From the NCBI GenBank assembly GCA_918807975.1, contig OU964918.1:51754477-51818476 (forward strand): 64,000 nucleotides of DNA. The letters run 5' to 3'. The notes under the pieces are model-generated. The model had not been told where the DNA came from. It saw only the letters and a list, made by a program, of their open reading frames with translations, and searched no databases. Shown one piece after another: positions 11,644 through 23,039 of the stretch; positions within the stretch are counted from its first letter, which is position 1, and the number at the start of each line of letters is the position of its first letter. Source of the DNA: Aplidium turbinatum. Its lineage: Eukaryota > Chordata > Ascidiacea > Aplousobranchia > Polyclinidae. Position numbers and translations under genes: made by a program.

Positions 11644-11948
11644 GTGTTAGGGTTTGAGCCTGGTTTTGTCTGCGGTGGCCGACCCTTGTCTGAGCCCGGA
11701 ACAGTCGGTTATTAGCGCAACCATTGTATATAGCGTCATTTAGCGTGTACCTATGGTACCAATTTCATGTATCGTCGTGTTTATTCTTATTGCTGTTCAT
11801 TCTTTGCATGCCCTTTGTATTTGCGTATTAACTTAAACGTGAGTGATTCAAACAATTTGTGTATCATGTGTTTTTATTCATTGGCTCACAATTGTCGTCA
11901 TTTCTTTTTAGTTATGCCATGTCAGACTGTCATAACTAGGGGCCGCTA

Positions 11949-12505
11949 TGTTCCCGACAATTTTCACCAAATCAAACGTCATATAAAAACCGTTCAAGTC
12001 TACTGAATATTACGTCATGGAAATTCCTAAAGCATGTGCCAAAATTGCACCATCGTTCATAAGACCTGTTTGGACCTGTTTGGGCCTGTTTAAACAGGAA
12101 ATATTACATCAGCTTAAACACCTGTTGGAATGACTTCATAATTGTCTTTCATTTATTGCGTCACAGTTACTTTCTACGTGAATTTGAGATATTGATATCT
12201 ATTCTGGTCATTCGTAAAATGATTGTTTGAAAGTTGGCCGCACATTTAACTGTTGGCTTAGTGCTTGCTAGCTGGACAAAAGTTCCGTCTTTTATCCAAG
12301 TAATCTGTTGTGTAGTGACAGTTTAAGTGGTGTACGCGTTGCACCCCCTCGTTTTTGGTAGCCGTGGGCTAATTTTTACAGAAATACACTGTTTGAAAAG
12401 AAGTTCAAGTGTGTGTTTCTTCGGTCATTATATGCAGACGAAAGGATCCGGGAACTTTAAGTTACAATTTTCCCACGAAGAAATTATGGTTTACCGCTGT
12501 GACCA
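11949..12505 (+). repeat. 3' LTR of the young BEL/Pao element
   Basis: This is the 557-bp partner of 4108-4664. It is followed at once by the second copy of the target duplication gacgc at 12506. The roughly 300 bp between the gag-pol stop and this LTR hold no convincing frame. Confidence 0.95.
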
Positions 12506-12665
12506 GACGCAACCGATCGAACAGAAGGAGTGTAGCTTTTCTGTTCTGAATACTCGTAATGAAAGTTCTTCAAAAAGTCATAGTCCTGCTCTGTGGACAC
12601 TGGGACACTGACTTCAGCGTCTGTAGAGTTACTATTTCTGCGAGATGCATCCTCAGTCATGATGC
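12506..12665 (-). mobile_element. BEL/Pao relic resumes: gag start side
   Basis: Beyond the young element's 3' LTR the minus-strand relic continues with a polar, Ser/Glu-rich gag N-terminus and a plausible start near 12660. This shows that the young element landed inside the relic. The stretch toward 14653 may be the relic's leader, but I could not prove that. Confidence 0.6.
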
Positions 12666-12689
12666 AAAGAGCAACCTACTTTATTCAAT

Positions 12690-12797
12690 CGAAATTAACA
12701 AAATAAAAATTTCGAAAGACTTTTTCAATCGAAATCACCAAAAATTTCGAAAGACTTTTTCAATCGAAATCACCAAAAGTTTCGAAAGACTTTCTTC
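12690..12797. repeat. Three tandem copies of a ~35-bp unit
   Basis: The unit ttcaatcgaaatcaccaaaa plus gtttcgaaagactt is repeated about three times with few changes. It lies just upstream of the relic's gag start. Confidence 0.8.
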
Positions 12798-13785
12798 TAT
12801 GTTGTGTTGAAAATGAATTCTTAGTTCCGCCCGTGAACTCACACCCATAGATGAGAAGTATAAAATAAATGATAACTTTAATGTACAAACGATACCACCC
12901 AGTATATCGTGGACGCGTGAAAATAGCAAGACAGTCCGACCCTCGTGTCGTTATCTTCTATCGTTGATCACAGTCTTTCTGTAAACGAAAAGACCTTGGC
13001 TACTAACATAAAATAATTACGCTTAAAATGACGTTATAAACACGTTCAAAACAATCTACGATATATAAGAATCAAAGGAATCTACAAAACGGCAAACAAA
13101 TCTACAAATCGATGTTACGTCGGAAGAACCGAATTATTAAACATTTTGTCGAAATGTGCTCTGTTGATCAATAACTAAAAAACAATAATGAAATAGCAAC
13201 ATACACTCACCTAAATTTTGTCGGGCGATCCTTTCCTAACTACTAAATCGATTCTCAACAGAATTGGTACGTTCATGTACTGTAGTTAACTAATGTAACA
13301 TTAAAATTATGAATTTCGCTAAGAACAGACTTCATATTATATAGTACGAAAAGAGAAGAGAAATGATTCCAATGATAGCGTCATACTCAAAAAGATACAA
13401 GCTGCCTTTGCCGGCGCAAACTTCTAACTACGTTGGTTTAACGTCAAAATACACAGAGTAGACAAAATGTAAGATTTTGCTGACGCTCAAATAAACGGCT
13501 AAACGAAGCAGCATTCACAATAACAACACATTGGGCATTACGTAGCGGGTTTAGCATCAAAACAAACCAGTCAGTTGAGGTCAGTTTCCTAAAAACTCTG
13601 TTTATGGCACAAATTATCAGCAGGGGTTATATCAATCAGTGGGGATATTCTCTTTAAATGCTCGAAACAAAGGAAATAAATTGTTTTTTCTTGTTATGAC
13701 CCGAAGTGACTTAGACATCGACTTCCGATTTCGAAACTAAAAAACAATGATGTAATAAGGGTGCGAACAGTGAACGTAACACTTT
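12798..13785. other. Unassigned AT-rich stretch
   Basis: No frame, inverted repeat or recognisable family is seen. It may be leader or inserted DNA of the BEL/Pao relic, because LTR sequence in the same orientation follows at 14134. Confidence 0.3.
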
Positions 13786-14653
13786 TCTTTGCTTCTGTAA
13801 GAGTATAGACTACCAACCAACAAATCTTCTTTTATTATTTCTTGTACTTCTAAGTAGTTCTTCTGCACTAGCTGACAACAAACACGTCGTTTATTTTTTT
13901 TTTGCTTTAATTTCTTCTTGACCTACCAACTGACAAAAATCGTCTTTTTATTTTTTTTGCCTTCAAGTGCTTCTTGGCCCACCAGCTAACAAGAACTCCT
14001 CTTTTATTTTTTTATGCCTTCAAGTGCTTCTTGGCCCACCAGCTAACAAGAACTCGTCTTTTATTTTATTTTTTTGTGTGCTTCTAGTGCTTCTTGGCCT
14101 ACCAGCTAACAAGAACTCGTCTTTTATTTTTTATGGTCACAGCGGTAAACCATAATCTCTTCGTGGGAAAATTTTAACATAAAGTTCCCGAATCCGTTCG
14201 TCTGTATATAATGACCGAAGAAACACACACTTGAACTTCTTTTCAAACAGTGTATTTCTGTAAAATTAGCCCGCGGCTATCGAAATGGGGTGCAACGCGA
14301 TACACCTCTAAAACTGTCACTACGATACAGATTACTTGGATAAAAGACGGAGAATTTGTCCAGCTAGCAAGCACCAAATAAACCAGTTAAATGTGCGACC
14401 GACTTCCAACAAACAACTTCGAGAATGAATCAGAAAAATTTGTGATAACTCAAAGGCACGCCAGCAGTAGCGCGACGCAACATTTCATGTCCAAACAGGT
14501 TTCAACTGAAACAGGTTTAAACAGGTTTGACACAAGTCTTACGAACGATGGTGCAATTTTGGCTCATGTTTTAGAAATTTCCATGACGTAATATTCAGTA
14601 GACCTGAACGGTTTTTATATGACGTTTGATTAGGTAAACAATTGTCTGGAACA
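13786..14653 (-). mobile_element. BEL/Pao LTR with its repeated leader, reversed and old
   Basis: 14134-14653 is the reverse complement of the young element's LTR with many substitutions and indels (roughly 85-90 percent alike by eye). 13786-14133 is the reverse of the repeated leader. Order and orientation fit the 5' end of a minus-strand element. It may be the 5' end of the relic at 1-12665, or a separate remnant. Confidence 0.75.
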
Positions 14654-15194
14654 ATACCCTAAAAACAGTTTTTCATCAATAATTTTCTACTGCAGCCTTC
14701 AAAATAGCTGAAGCTTCGTTTGCACGTGGAAACTAAAAATCTAAAAAAAAACTCTTAATTGCAGCGGTTGATGTGAACTAATTTAACAGTTAAAAGGGTT
14801 GTAACAACCCTCCCTTGTAACATATCTCCCCGGTCTCCCCTACCCCTGTGTATATTAGTCGAACCTGTCTTTTTGAGGTGAAAATCACTTGCGAACGTCT
14901 CGACCTATACTCGAGTATATACCACTACCAGGGACGTGCAGTCAGGGGAGGCAAAGCAAAAGTTATATCAAAAAAATGGTCATCACAGAATAAATATTAT
15001 TTGTTAAAAAGTAGTAAATATTGCACGCTTTTGGGTGCTTTAATTTGTGTGAATTGCTGTAGTCGTGCCCCCTTTCCACCAAATTTCACGTTTCTGCACT
15101 CAAACTGTGCTTTCATTTTTTTTTGTTTCTGTGGCGATATTCTTATCGAGCGTTCACGTGGTCAAAATCGTTGAAATCCGCGAGGAGAGGCAAC
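14654..15194. other. Unassigned stretch with one hAT-like end
   Basis: At 14931 the string cagggacgtgcagtcagggg resembles a hAT terminal repeat, but no partner end or target duplication was found. Nothing else is recognisable. Confidence 0.3.
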
Positions 15195-15440
15195 CGGTCC
15201 CACGAATTACCCATAAGTACCCATAAGCCCCATATGTCGCGTCGACTTACCCATAAGCTCCATAAGTCGCGTAGAATTACACATAAGCCCCATAAGTCGC
15301 GTCGAATTACCCATAAGCTCCATAAGTCGCGTCGAATTACCCATAGGCACCATAAGTAGCATTGAATTACCTAGAAGTAACGTCGAATTACCCATAAGCC
15401 TGTATAGTGTAGTCTATAGCCGTCTAGAAGCCTAGTAGTC

Positions 15441-15640
15441 GGCTGCATAGCCGAGTGGTGAGGAGCACTGGCTGGGCGTTCCAAAATATAGTTCGACACC
15501 GCTCAAGAGCAGGACACTTGAAGGCATGCCTAAAGGTGGACACGAAGATTGGCTTCGTTGCCTTCCCATCCGCTTATGTGTAATCTGCAGGTTGCTGCAG
15601 CAGATGGAGTGTTTTGTCCGATAAAACACTTTAACATTGG
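15441..15640 (+). repeat. tRNA-headed SINE fragment
   Basis: A box A-like tagccgagtggt and a box B-like agttcgacacc are spaced as in a tRNA, but there is no matching acceptor stem. This indicates a SINE head, not a working tRNA. Confidence 0.55.
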
Positions 15641-15750
15641 ACAATTTTCACTATGAACCAGGTAACTGCAGCATAGCAATCGTTCTCGCACTAAGCTAGA
15701 GACTTAATTCTTGCTTTGAACTTGATAATTAAAGAAAAAAAAGAATAATG

Positions 15751-15823
15751 ACAAGGGTGGGAATCAAACCCATGTCACCAAATTCAATAGCCCTTTGGCT
15801 AAACCACTCCGCAACGCAAACAC
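15751..15823 (-). repeat. tRNA-like sequence (SINE head or tRNA relic)
   Basis: On the minus strand, a box A-like tgcggagtggtttagcc and a box B-like gggtttgattccc lie about 30 bp apart. The presumed acceptor-stem halves do not pair, so I do not call a functional tRNA gene. Confidence 0.45.
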
Positions 15824-16014
15824 TCGTGAAACTTTCGCTTAATTTGGTTTATATCGGTAATGTTTCGAGAACGCTCACAATATTATCAGTTTGGTTTGTT
15901 TTTATTTCTGACGATCAAAACAAAAAAACAATATACGGCAAACTTAGCAGAGATCTATAAAAGGTAGAAGCGACAAAACGCGGACGTTATAACACGCGGA
16001 CGTTAGCCTATAAC

Positions 16015-16515
16015 GTGCATGAATTTTCACTAAGGATGAAAGGGAAAGTATATCGGAGCTGTGTGCGGCCTGCAATGCTATATGGTAGCGAGACATGGAT
16101 ATTGAGAGAGAGTGAACTGGCAATCCTGAGAAGAACGGAAAGGTCAATGGTGAGAGCAATGTGTGGGGTGAAAACGAGAAGGGAAAAAAGGACTGAAGAA
16201 TTGTTGGATATGCTAGAGATGAGAGAGACCATAGACCAACTGGCAAGGGCAAATGGAGTAAGATGGTATGGACATGTGATAAGGAGGGAGGAAGTTTTCT
16301 TAGAAAGATCTAAAGGTGGATGGGAAGAGGAAACGCGGTCGTCCAAGAAGAACGTGGAAACAACAAGTGAAGGATGAATTTAAAAAAGTCGGACTGAAGG
16401 AGGAAGATGCAAGGGACAGAGTGAAATGGAGAAAAGGGATTAAAACAATTGCTGCGAGGAAACAATCGGCCACCCCCACTAGTGGGAAACAAACCGACGA
16501 TGGATTATGATGATG
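16015..16515 (+). mobile_element. LINE reverse transcriptase C-terminal fragment
   Basis: The translation matches the tail of L2/CR1-type LINE polymerases: YRSCVRPAMLYGSETW (the thumb-side block), then WYGHVIRRE, KRKRGRPRRTWKQQ and a terminal region ending near 16507. The frame shifts once around 16316, where the reading passes from one frame to the next. A short (atg) run follows, as at many LINE 3' ends. The fragment is 5' truncated and dead. Confidence 0.8.
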
Positions 16516-16773
16516 ATACCAAAGCAGGACAATCAGTTTAAAATGACACGATCGCAAGTCGCAACAGCAACCTGCAGATTACATATACGCTGACATGAAG
16601 GCGTAAGTAATTCGACGCGACTTATGGGGCTTATGGGTAATTCGACGCGACTTATGGAGCTTATGGGTAATTCGACGCGACTTATGGGGCTTATGAGTAA
16701 TTCGACGCGACTTATGGGGCTTATGGGTAATTCGACGCGACTTATGGGTACTTATGGGTAATTCGTAGGACCG

Positions 16774-17090
16774 AATAAATCAGTATATCTGCATCCGCTT
16801 CGTCTTCAGTTTAAAAAAAAAATTCATGCCCTGATTTCGTTCCGGCTCTGGTTGAAAACAGCCGGACTCCTGAAATCCGGCTCCTGCTCATCTCTGACAC
16901 AAAAACGCCAACAACCAAGGTTGCCAGATAGCCTTCTGGCCAATTTTTCCAGAAAGCTGGCCTTTTTAAATTGTCATTGGCCTAAAAAAACTGATGAAAA
17001 TAAGGCCAGAAAATCTGACCTTATTTTATAATGAATTTGGCTTTACTATTGCTTGATTATCTGGCAACTCTTCCCTCAACACCTTCAAAT
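16774..17090. other. Unassigned stretch with a small inverted repeat
   Basis: About 16919-17068 shows gttgccagata near one end and its complement (ttatctggcaac) near the other, which may be a small hAT-like miniature element. No target duplication was seen. Confidence 0.35.
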
Positions 17091-17698
17091 CAGGGTTGCC
17101 ACTTGGCTATTTTCATAGCCAAATTTCACGAATTTGGCTGTTTTTTATGTGACTTGGCTATTGAATATTTTTTTTTAATAGCCAAGCCTATTTGGCTTTT
17201 TTGACCTGCTGGCCAGAAATATGCTTTTCTATAAGACATATCAAAAGTTCTACTGGTGAATGATAAAGTTTATCTGCGTTTCCGCTGACTTATAGCCTGC
17301 AATATGCAGAAGTTAAAGAAGCGAAAAACCTCTCGCATTTTCCACGATTATCAATCAGGTGAACAAGTCGTTGAGGTTGATACCAAAACACGACCAGGTA
17401 TTGTGCTTTCAGTTTGAATTGAAGTCAGTTGAATGCATAGCCGTACGAGACCAAACCATTTTGGGAGGGCAGAAAGTAAATTTGCCCAAATGTGCATGCT
17501 TTTATAGAAATTGCCCAAATATAATGTATGCTGTGCATGATAACAGTGAAAAACTAACATAACAAGATCACCAGTTAGCTAGAATTTCTTACCAAAGTAA
17601 TCAAGATAGAACAACTGAATTCATCTTTGAATATACCTTGCTTGTGCTTTGCTCGATGCTTCTGCACTTTGGCATGGTAGGTAGGAGTAACATTTAGG

Positions 17699-18214
17699 CA
17701 GAGATGTACGTACGGTATACGCCGCAAATTCTACGCCGCATACTTGCGGCGTAGACTTTTTGTTTACGCTAATGCTTGCGGCCACATTTTTTTGGATAAT
17801 TTGCGCTTGAGGCTACGCCGTAAAGTTTTCGCGGTTTTTTAGCGCATAGCGTCAACGCATACTTTTTGATGTATTTTTTTCGATACAACACGCCAATATC
17901 TTCCAGCGCTGCAGTTGAAAGAATGTTTTCAATGGGCAAAGACATATTGGAACCAAAACACAGCAAAATGTCAGATGAACACTTTCAGATGCTTGTGTTT
18001 CTTCGTGGAAATTCAAAATAAAACTTGTTTGTTTCGAGTGGTTTATACCGTGTGAATTTTGGCACCTAGCAAACAAAATGAGTTTACGCTAGTGTATGCG
18101 CTGACGCCGCCAACTTTTTTTACAAGTTGCGTTGACGCATACGGCGTATGGTTTTTCGAACATTTGCGTTTACGCTGACGGTGTCAATATATTTTGTATG
18201 CGCGTACATCACTG
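17699..18214. mobile_element. hAT miniature element (516 bp)
   Basis: Ends CAGAGATGTACGTAC and complement of CAGTGATGTACGCGC are flanked by a perfect 8-bp duplication catttagg (17691-17698, 18215-18222). The interior is rich in short palindromes such as acgccgcatacttgcggcgt. It is non-coding. Confidence 0.9.
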
Positions 18215-18702
18215 CATTTAGGAGTATTAATATATCTTTCAGCAGCATTTTAAATGTTGGTGAAATTAATATGACACAGTTGTATATACAAACTATAATT
18301 TTTATTTTTTAGTACAGGATAACATTTTTTTGTTAAATGTTGTGGTGTTGCTTAGCTATGTCCGTTTATGGTTGGAAATGTACTGTAACCTCTCCACCCG
18401 AATTGTTTTATAAAAGTATTCACCAGATTTATATAAATTCATATTTTGTAGTTGCCCAAATCAAGATGATGCATTTATGGATATTCTGAAAAAAATTAAA
18501 GACTTTGTAAATTTTGATGCCGAGGCAACTGCATCATGCTAATTTGGGCAGTTTTATAAATAGACTATATGATCAGATAATTTCATATTTTTTTGTTGCC
18601 CAAATCTAAACGATACAGTTATGTAAATGAGAAAAATTAATAAATTTGTTCATTTTGGAGAAACTCCCTCACGCTAATTTGGGCAGTTGCATAAACAGAC
18701 TA

Positions 18703-18968
18703 CCGTATTTTACGGACCATAAGGCGCACTTAAATTCTTTTTTTCCCCATAAATTGATCGTGCGCCTTATGGTCCGATGCGCCTTATGTATGGATCAAGT
18801 GCGGTAGTGCTTTATTGCCTACTCAAAACCAGTACCGATATACTATTATATATGGTCCGGTGCGCCTTATGGTCCGGTGCGCCTTATAGTCCGGTGCGCC
18901 TTATGTATGAACAAAAACCTAATCAAAGCAATTTATTGACAGTGCGCCTTATGGTTCGTAAAATACGG
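18703..18968. mobile_element. Miniature element with TA target (CCGTATTTTACGG ends)
   Basis: Inverted repeats CCGTATTTTACGGACCATAA and its near-complement are flanked by TA on both sides. This fits a TA-targeting (Tc1/mariner-like) miniature element. Internal ggcgcacc and gcgccttat motifs repeat. It sits within the hAT at 17436-19426. Confidence 0.7.
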
Positions 18969-20368
18969 TAATCAGTTTCATCAGATAATGTCATGTTTTC
19001 AGCTTCCCAAATCAACACGATGCATTTGTGAAAATTAATAAAATTAGCTATATATATAGCAAATTTTGTGTTTTGGTTTGAGCAGTTTCACAAAAGTATT
19101 AGAGACATATTTTGGTGGCTGCCCAAATTGGCATGATGCAGTTGGTTAAATGCATTTCGTACTACAGTTTGATCACCATACAATACATCAATAGCCTACG
19201 GGTGTGCCAAATGAAAATTTTGCGGCACATTTCTTGTGCAAATAAGAGGCTGGACTGTACTTAGTTTGATAGGTAAAAGATATTATATTTTAGTTTTTCC
19301 TAATTCATGTAATTTTGAAGCTTTTCATATAACAATTTTTGCCCTAATAATTGCAAGATTTTGCCCAAATTTGTGACGTTTTGAAACAACAGGGAGGCAG
19401 CTGCCCCCCTGGCTCGTACGGCTATGGTTGAATGGGTGTCAACCAGCTGTTAACCTGATTGATAGGCTAATGTTATCGAAATACGGAAGGATATCCATCC
19501 AACATAGTTTCAATGAATTGCACGATATAGCCTACACTGTCCATCGTACCTTGCTACTTCAGACAGCAATGCAGTGGGGAAAAGGGTCTTTTCTTTGGTG
19601 GCAATTGTGAAAAATTGTAGAAGGTAGAAAAGCAGAAATTTGATTGGTAATGAGACATTGAATGCAATACTAAGAATCCGTACACATTTGCTGTTTCAAA
19701 ATATGTGTTAAGTGTTAATTTTAAGGTTACTTCAGAAATGTTGAAACTTTTTACAACAGACAACATATATGCTGATGGTGGTGAAAGTGATGCATTTGTA
19801 GACATTTTTGACATTTAGATTTATTTATCATTGTAACTTTGTGATTAAGGTTTGGCTATAATTTGGCTACATTTTGTAATTAAGGCATGGCTATAATTTG
19901 GCTATATTTTTGAAGTAGTTTGGCTATTTCCTCAGTTGGCCACCTGGCAACCCTGGTTCAAATGGCAGCAAGGTTGCTGCGTAGTTTTTTTGAAATTTCC
20001 AGCCCAATTGTCATAAAAAAAAACTAGCCTAAAAGTAAATCAAAAATTGCATTGATATCAGTCGTTTTCTATATTCTTTTTTGAATGAATATTGAATATT
20101 ATAAGGACAACATTGTGTTGTGCTTTAGAATGTCATTTGCTTGATGAGAACAGTTGGCATACTTTTTTGGTAAAAGTAGCGGTAGCGGCGCTACTTTTTA
20201 GTTGGAGTAGCGGCGCTATTTTTTTCCAAAGTAGCAGGAGAGGCACTACTTTTTTTCAGTCGCACTTCCGCTACTTTTTAATGTAAAGTGAAAATAAGAC
20301 TCGTTTTTTGACAACACTAGCGTTGTCAAACAGCTATATAATCGGTTTGGCTGCAAAGTTTCAGTCTT

Positions 20369-21078
20369 TTGGGAATCTCGTTTTCTGGTGTGGAGCTGCG
20401 ATCAAGGTATGAAATCGATAATGTTCTCCGTGTGATGAAATCTATCTGCCAGGCTTTAGACATTCTCCAGGGCGAGTTCAAGGCGTATTACGGAGTCTTG
20501 CTTCCAATCATTACAATTCGCGCGAAGAAGTTGACCGCAATCAGTGATCTTGTGACCTGTGCGGCGTTGAGAGTGAAGGGGTGAAGAAACGATTCAACAA
20601 GTGCGTCAACGACATGAAATACGTTATGGCATCATGTGTTCATCCCTCCTTCAAGACGCCGTGGCTACAATTTCTGCACTACGTTTCCACAAATGATGCT
20701 GACGCACTGCGAGAAAAAGTCAAGACAGATGTAATTCGACTGTTGCGGGAGACATCAAGCCAGGTTGATACCGAGAAGAGTGACACCAACACCAGTCACG
20801 ACTCCGAGGATGAATTTTTTGGTGTGTTGGCGCCATCCTGTGAAACGTCGGTGCAGAAGGAAACAGCAATTGTGGACGCCTTTTTTTCGGACAGTCTGAG
20901 CAAGTCCTTGAGCTTTTCGAATATCGAGTTAAAACATCTGTTCATTAAATACAACACCCCATTCCTTCCTGCTGTGGTGGAAAGACTTTTCTCTGTTGGA
21001 AAAGATGTGCTTAAGCCAAAGCGGGCAGGACTTAATGACTTTCATTTTGAAATGCTCTTGTTTTTGAAAGATGCGTAA
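20369..21078 (+). pseudogene. hAT transposase C-terminal half
   Basis: Two overlapping plus-strand frames (20369-20584 and 20581-21078) belong to one gene split by a one-base shift near 20575. The first carries the block before the helical insert (ALDILQGEFKAYYG). The second ends in the hAT dimerisation domain: FLPAVVERLFSVGKD followed by LKPKRAGLNDFHFEMLLFLK. The N-terminal BED finger and the first catalytic Asp are not present, so it is 5' truncated. It would have worked in the nucleus, cutting and joining element ends. Confidence 0.85.
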
Positions 21079-21757
21079 CAATAAATTTCCCTTAGAATGT
21101 GTTTTCTATAACGACGTTAAAATGACAGTGTAAACGAATGATAACATTCGTTTTCAAGATCATTTTTACGTCACTGTAGGGACTTGAAGAGTGTTTCCTA
21201 GTGTCATTTTAGACAAAAGTAGCGGAAGAAATAGCGGTAGCGCGCGTTACTTTGATCCGGGTAGCTGGGGGTTTTTTTTGGTCATTTGTCGGTCATTGAC
21301 CGATTTTTTAGCAAAATGTCCGAAAAAAAATAGTCAATTTGGTCAAAATGTTCGAAAAAACATGTAGTCAACGCGCGCAAATCGATTTCAGTGATTGCAA
21401 AGAAGCTTCTTGCAACACTCTACGATTTTTTGTCAATCGGAAATACAAGACATAGACTTAGTGTTTGAACGTTGAACCAATGTCTTATTATATGTGATAA
21501 CGCAAATACAGAAGTAACATTTCCCAAACGTGACTGACGTGGTGCTTTCAATTGTGACGCAATGTTGCGTTGTCTTGGAAAAGTCAAACCGCTTGGTAGA
21601 GATTGATCGGTCTGTTCTGTCAATCGGGACATTTTCTCAGCATGTTGCATAATTATATTACCGGTATCAATTTTTGAGCTGGTGGTCAACCCTTTCAAAA
21701 TGTTATTGACCAGACCTCGATAAACAACAAAGTATCCCTTTGTACGTTGATCCAATG

Positions 21758-22667
21758 CAAGCCTCGAAACTGAAGGCGGCCATCGCGGCCATGGCCGCAA
21801 TTAACCTACAAAAACCAACATTTTGTCCGCCGGGTCTCGCCCTTCCGTCGGCCGCATTTGTCCGCCATGAAGTTTCGAAAATTTTTTACGCAAACAGGCT
21901 TGTGAAGTACTTTGCCGCTTATAATCACAAAGGATTAGAAAGCAACCGAAGCACCCGATAAATCACAATACACACTATCTATGCTTGAATTGTTATTATT
22001 GATGAACCCAGCAGGACGGTGATGTCTGACATAAGCAGGATGCAAGTGACATCACAATATAGCCTACTTTATTGATGCGATATATTCAGTGTTCGAAATT
22101 AGCGTCGGCAATGCGTGAATGGATCATTCAACGTTGTTAGATGTCAAATTAATGTAAAACAAACGTAAATTTCTTATTGGGTATTGTTGTTACGCAATAC
22201 AACACGCCGAAAAATTAAATCGATTTGTGCTGACTCGAACGTTGAATCAACCTAAAATTAACTTACTTTTCTCCCCGTGATTTATTTAACGTGAATTACT
22301 GTAACAGCGTGTGACGTGCGTATCTTGTTGCTTGCTTTATCGCTATTTTTGGTATTATTACATCACAACAAATCAAACAGTGCGGTCGTGATAGACTACT
22401 CTAGTATATTTTTCGCTTCTCGTTTTACATGTTTTAGTACAATTGTTTCGTAATAAACGTTTACAGCAATTGCCAAAGCAATTTCAACTTTTGTCGTTTG
22501 GCCTTGGCAACATTTCTGCCGAAATAAAAATGTGCTAATTTTGAAGACTGTACGTTGATGCGTGTCGAAGTTCCGAGGGCCGCCATGTGCTTGTGATTGA
22601 CCGCCGAACAGCTTGCTTCAGTCGGACACGTTTGGCCGCCGGAAAAAAAAAGTTGTTTCGAGGCTTG
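21758..22667. mobile_element. Inverted-repeat element with 5-bp duplication (CAAGCCTCGAAA ends)
   Basis: Ends CAAGCCTCGAAAC and its complement gtttcgaggcttg are perfect, flanked by caatg (21753-21757, 22668-22672). Subterminal gcggcc and gtccgccg motifs repeat. A second family member lies at 60784-61712 with a 6-bp duplication. It is non-coding (910 bp). Confidence 0.8.
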
Positions 22668-23039
22668 CAATGTCTCATCTCATTGCTTGTGATAAACGCA
22701 AACATGAAAGTAACACACTCAAAGACTTCAACTTTCTAGAAATGCCACTGTGTTTTCAAATCTTTCCTTCGAGTCGTGGAAAAGATTGATTTGTCAGTCG
22801 GGAAGTTATCCCAGCATGTTGCATAATGTTGTTAACTTTTGAGCTGGTTATAACCTCTGTGAAATGTTTGAATCCACATCGATAGATAGTGATTTTGTGT
22901 GATGGTTTTTGCAACGTCGTACTCCACTCCATTAAAAATTTTAAATTTGAAGTAATGTGTAATTGCGAACCAGGTGACAATTGGCGGAAAGTTTTAACAA
23001 TAGCTGTGAAGCGTGGCATAGATTGGCCAAGTTTGGCAG

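Larger units (their letters stand above)
4108..12505 (+). mobile_element. BEL/Pao LTR retrotransposon, apparently whole and recent
   Basis: The element is 8398 bp. Two 557-bp direct repeats starting TG and ending CA (4108-4664 and 11949-12505) bound a single long frame. I read the two LTRs as identical from end to end. The 5-bp target duplication gacgc is perfect (4103-4107 and 12506-12510). Gene order is gag-like, protease, reverse transcriptase, RNase H, integrase, which defines BEL/Pao. I see no envelope-like frame. Identical LTRs and an uninterrupted frame indicate a very recent insertion, made into an older BEL/Pao relic of opposite orientation. Confidence 0.95.
15195..16773. mobile_element. 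Foldback element with 30-bp tandem arrays as ends
   Basis: Ends CGGTCCCACGAATTACCC (left) and, on the other strand, CGGTCCTACGAATTACCC (right) form inverted repeats. They continue inward into arrays of an exact 30-bp unit (gtcgaattac, ccataagctc, cataagtcgc): about 5 units at 15205-15370 and about 5 reversed units at 16605-16765. The centre holds tRNA-like sequence and a LINE tail. I found no clear target duplication. Foldback elements with satellite ends are known in several animals; this family I do not recognise. Confidence 0.8.
17436..19426. mobile_element. hAT-like element nested in 17091-19955
   Basis: Ends CATAGCCGTACGAG and, complementary, CTCGTACGGCTATG are flanked by a perfect 8-bp duplication gttgaatg at 17428-17435 and 19427-19434. 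Internal gcccaaat motifs recur many times. No transposase is visible. It contains two further miniature elements. Confidence 0.85.
17091..19955. mobile_element. hAT-like element, outer member of a nest
   Basis: Terminal inverted repeats CAGGGTTGCCACTTGGC and its near complement ggccacctggcaaccctg are flanked by cttcaaat (17083-17090) and gttcaaat (19956-19963), a 7/8 match. Subterminal ttggctat motifs repeat at both ends. No transposase is recognisable. Another hAT element (17436-19426) fills most of it. Confidence 0.8.

Noticed and set aside
11767-12006. 79-codon frame after gag-pol as a possible envelope gene
   Set aside because: It is short, has no signal peptide or membrane pattern, and runs into the LTR.
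14931-14960. hAT-like end cagggacgtgcagtcagggg
   Set aside because: No partner end or target duplication was found, so no element can be bounded.
15123-15395. Open frames encoding HKPHKSRRIT repeats
   Set aside because: The frame exists only because the repeat unit is exactly 30 bp; both strands are open. No start context or conserved product.
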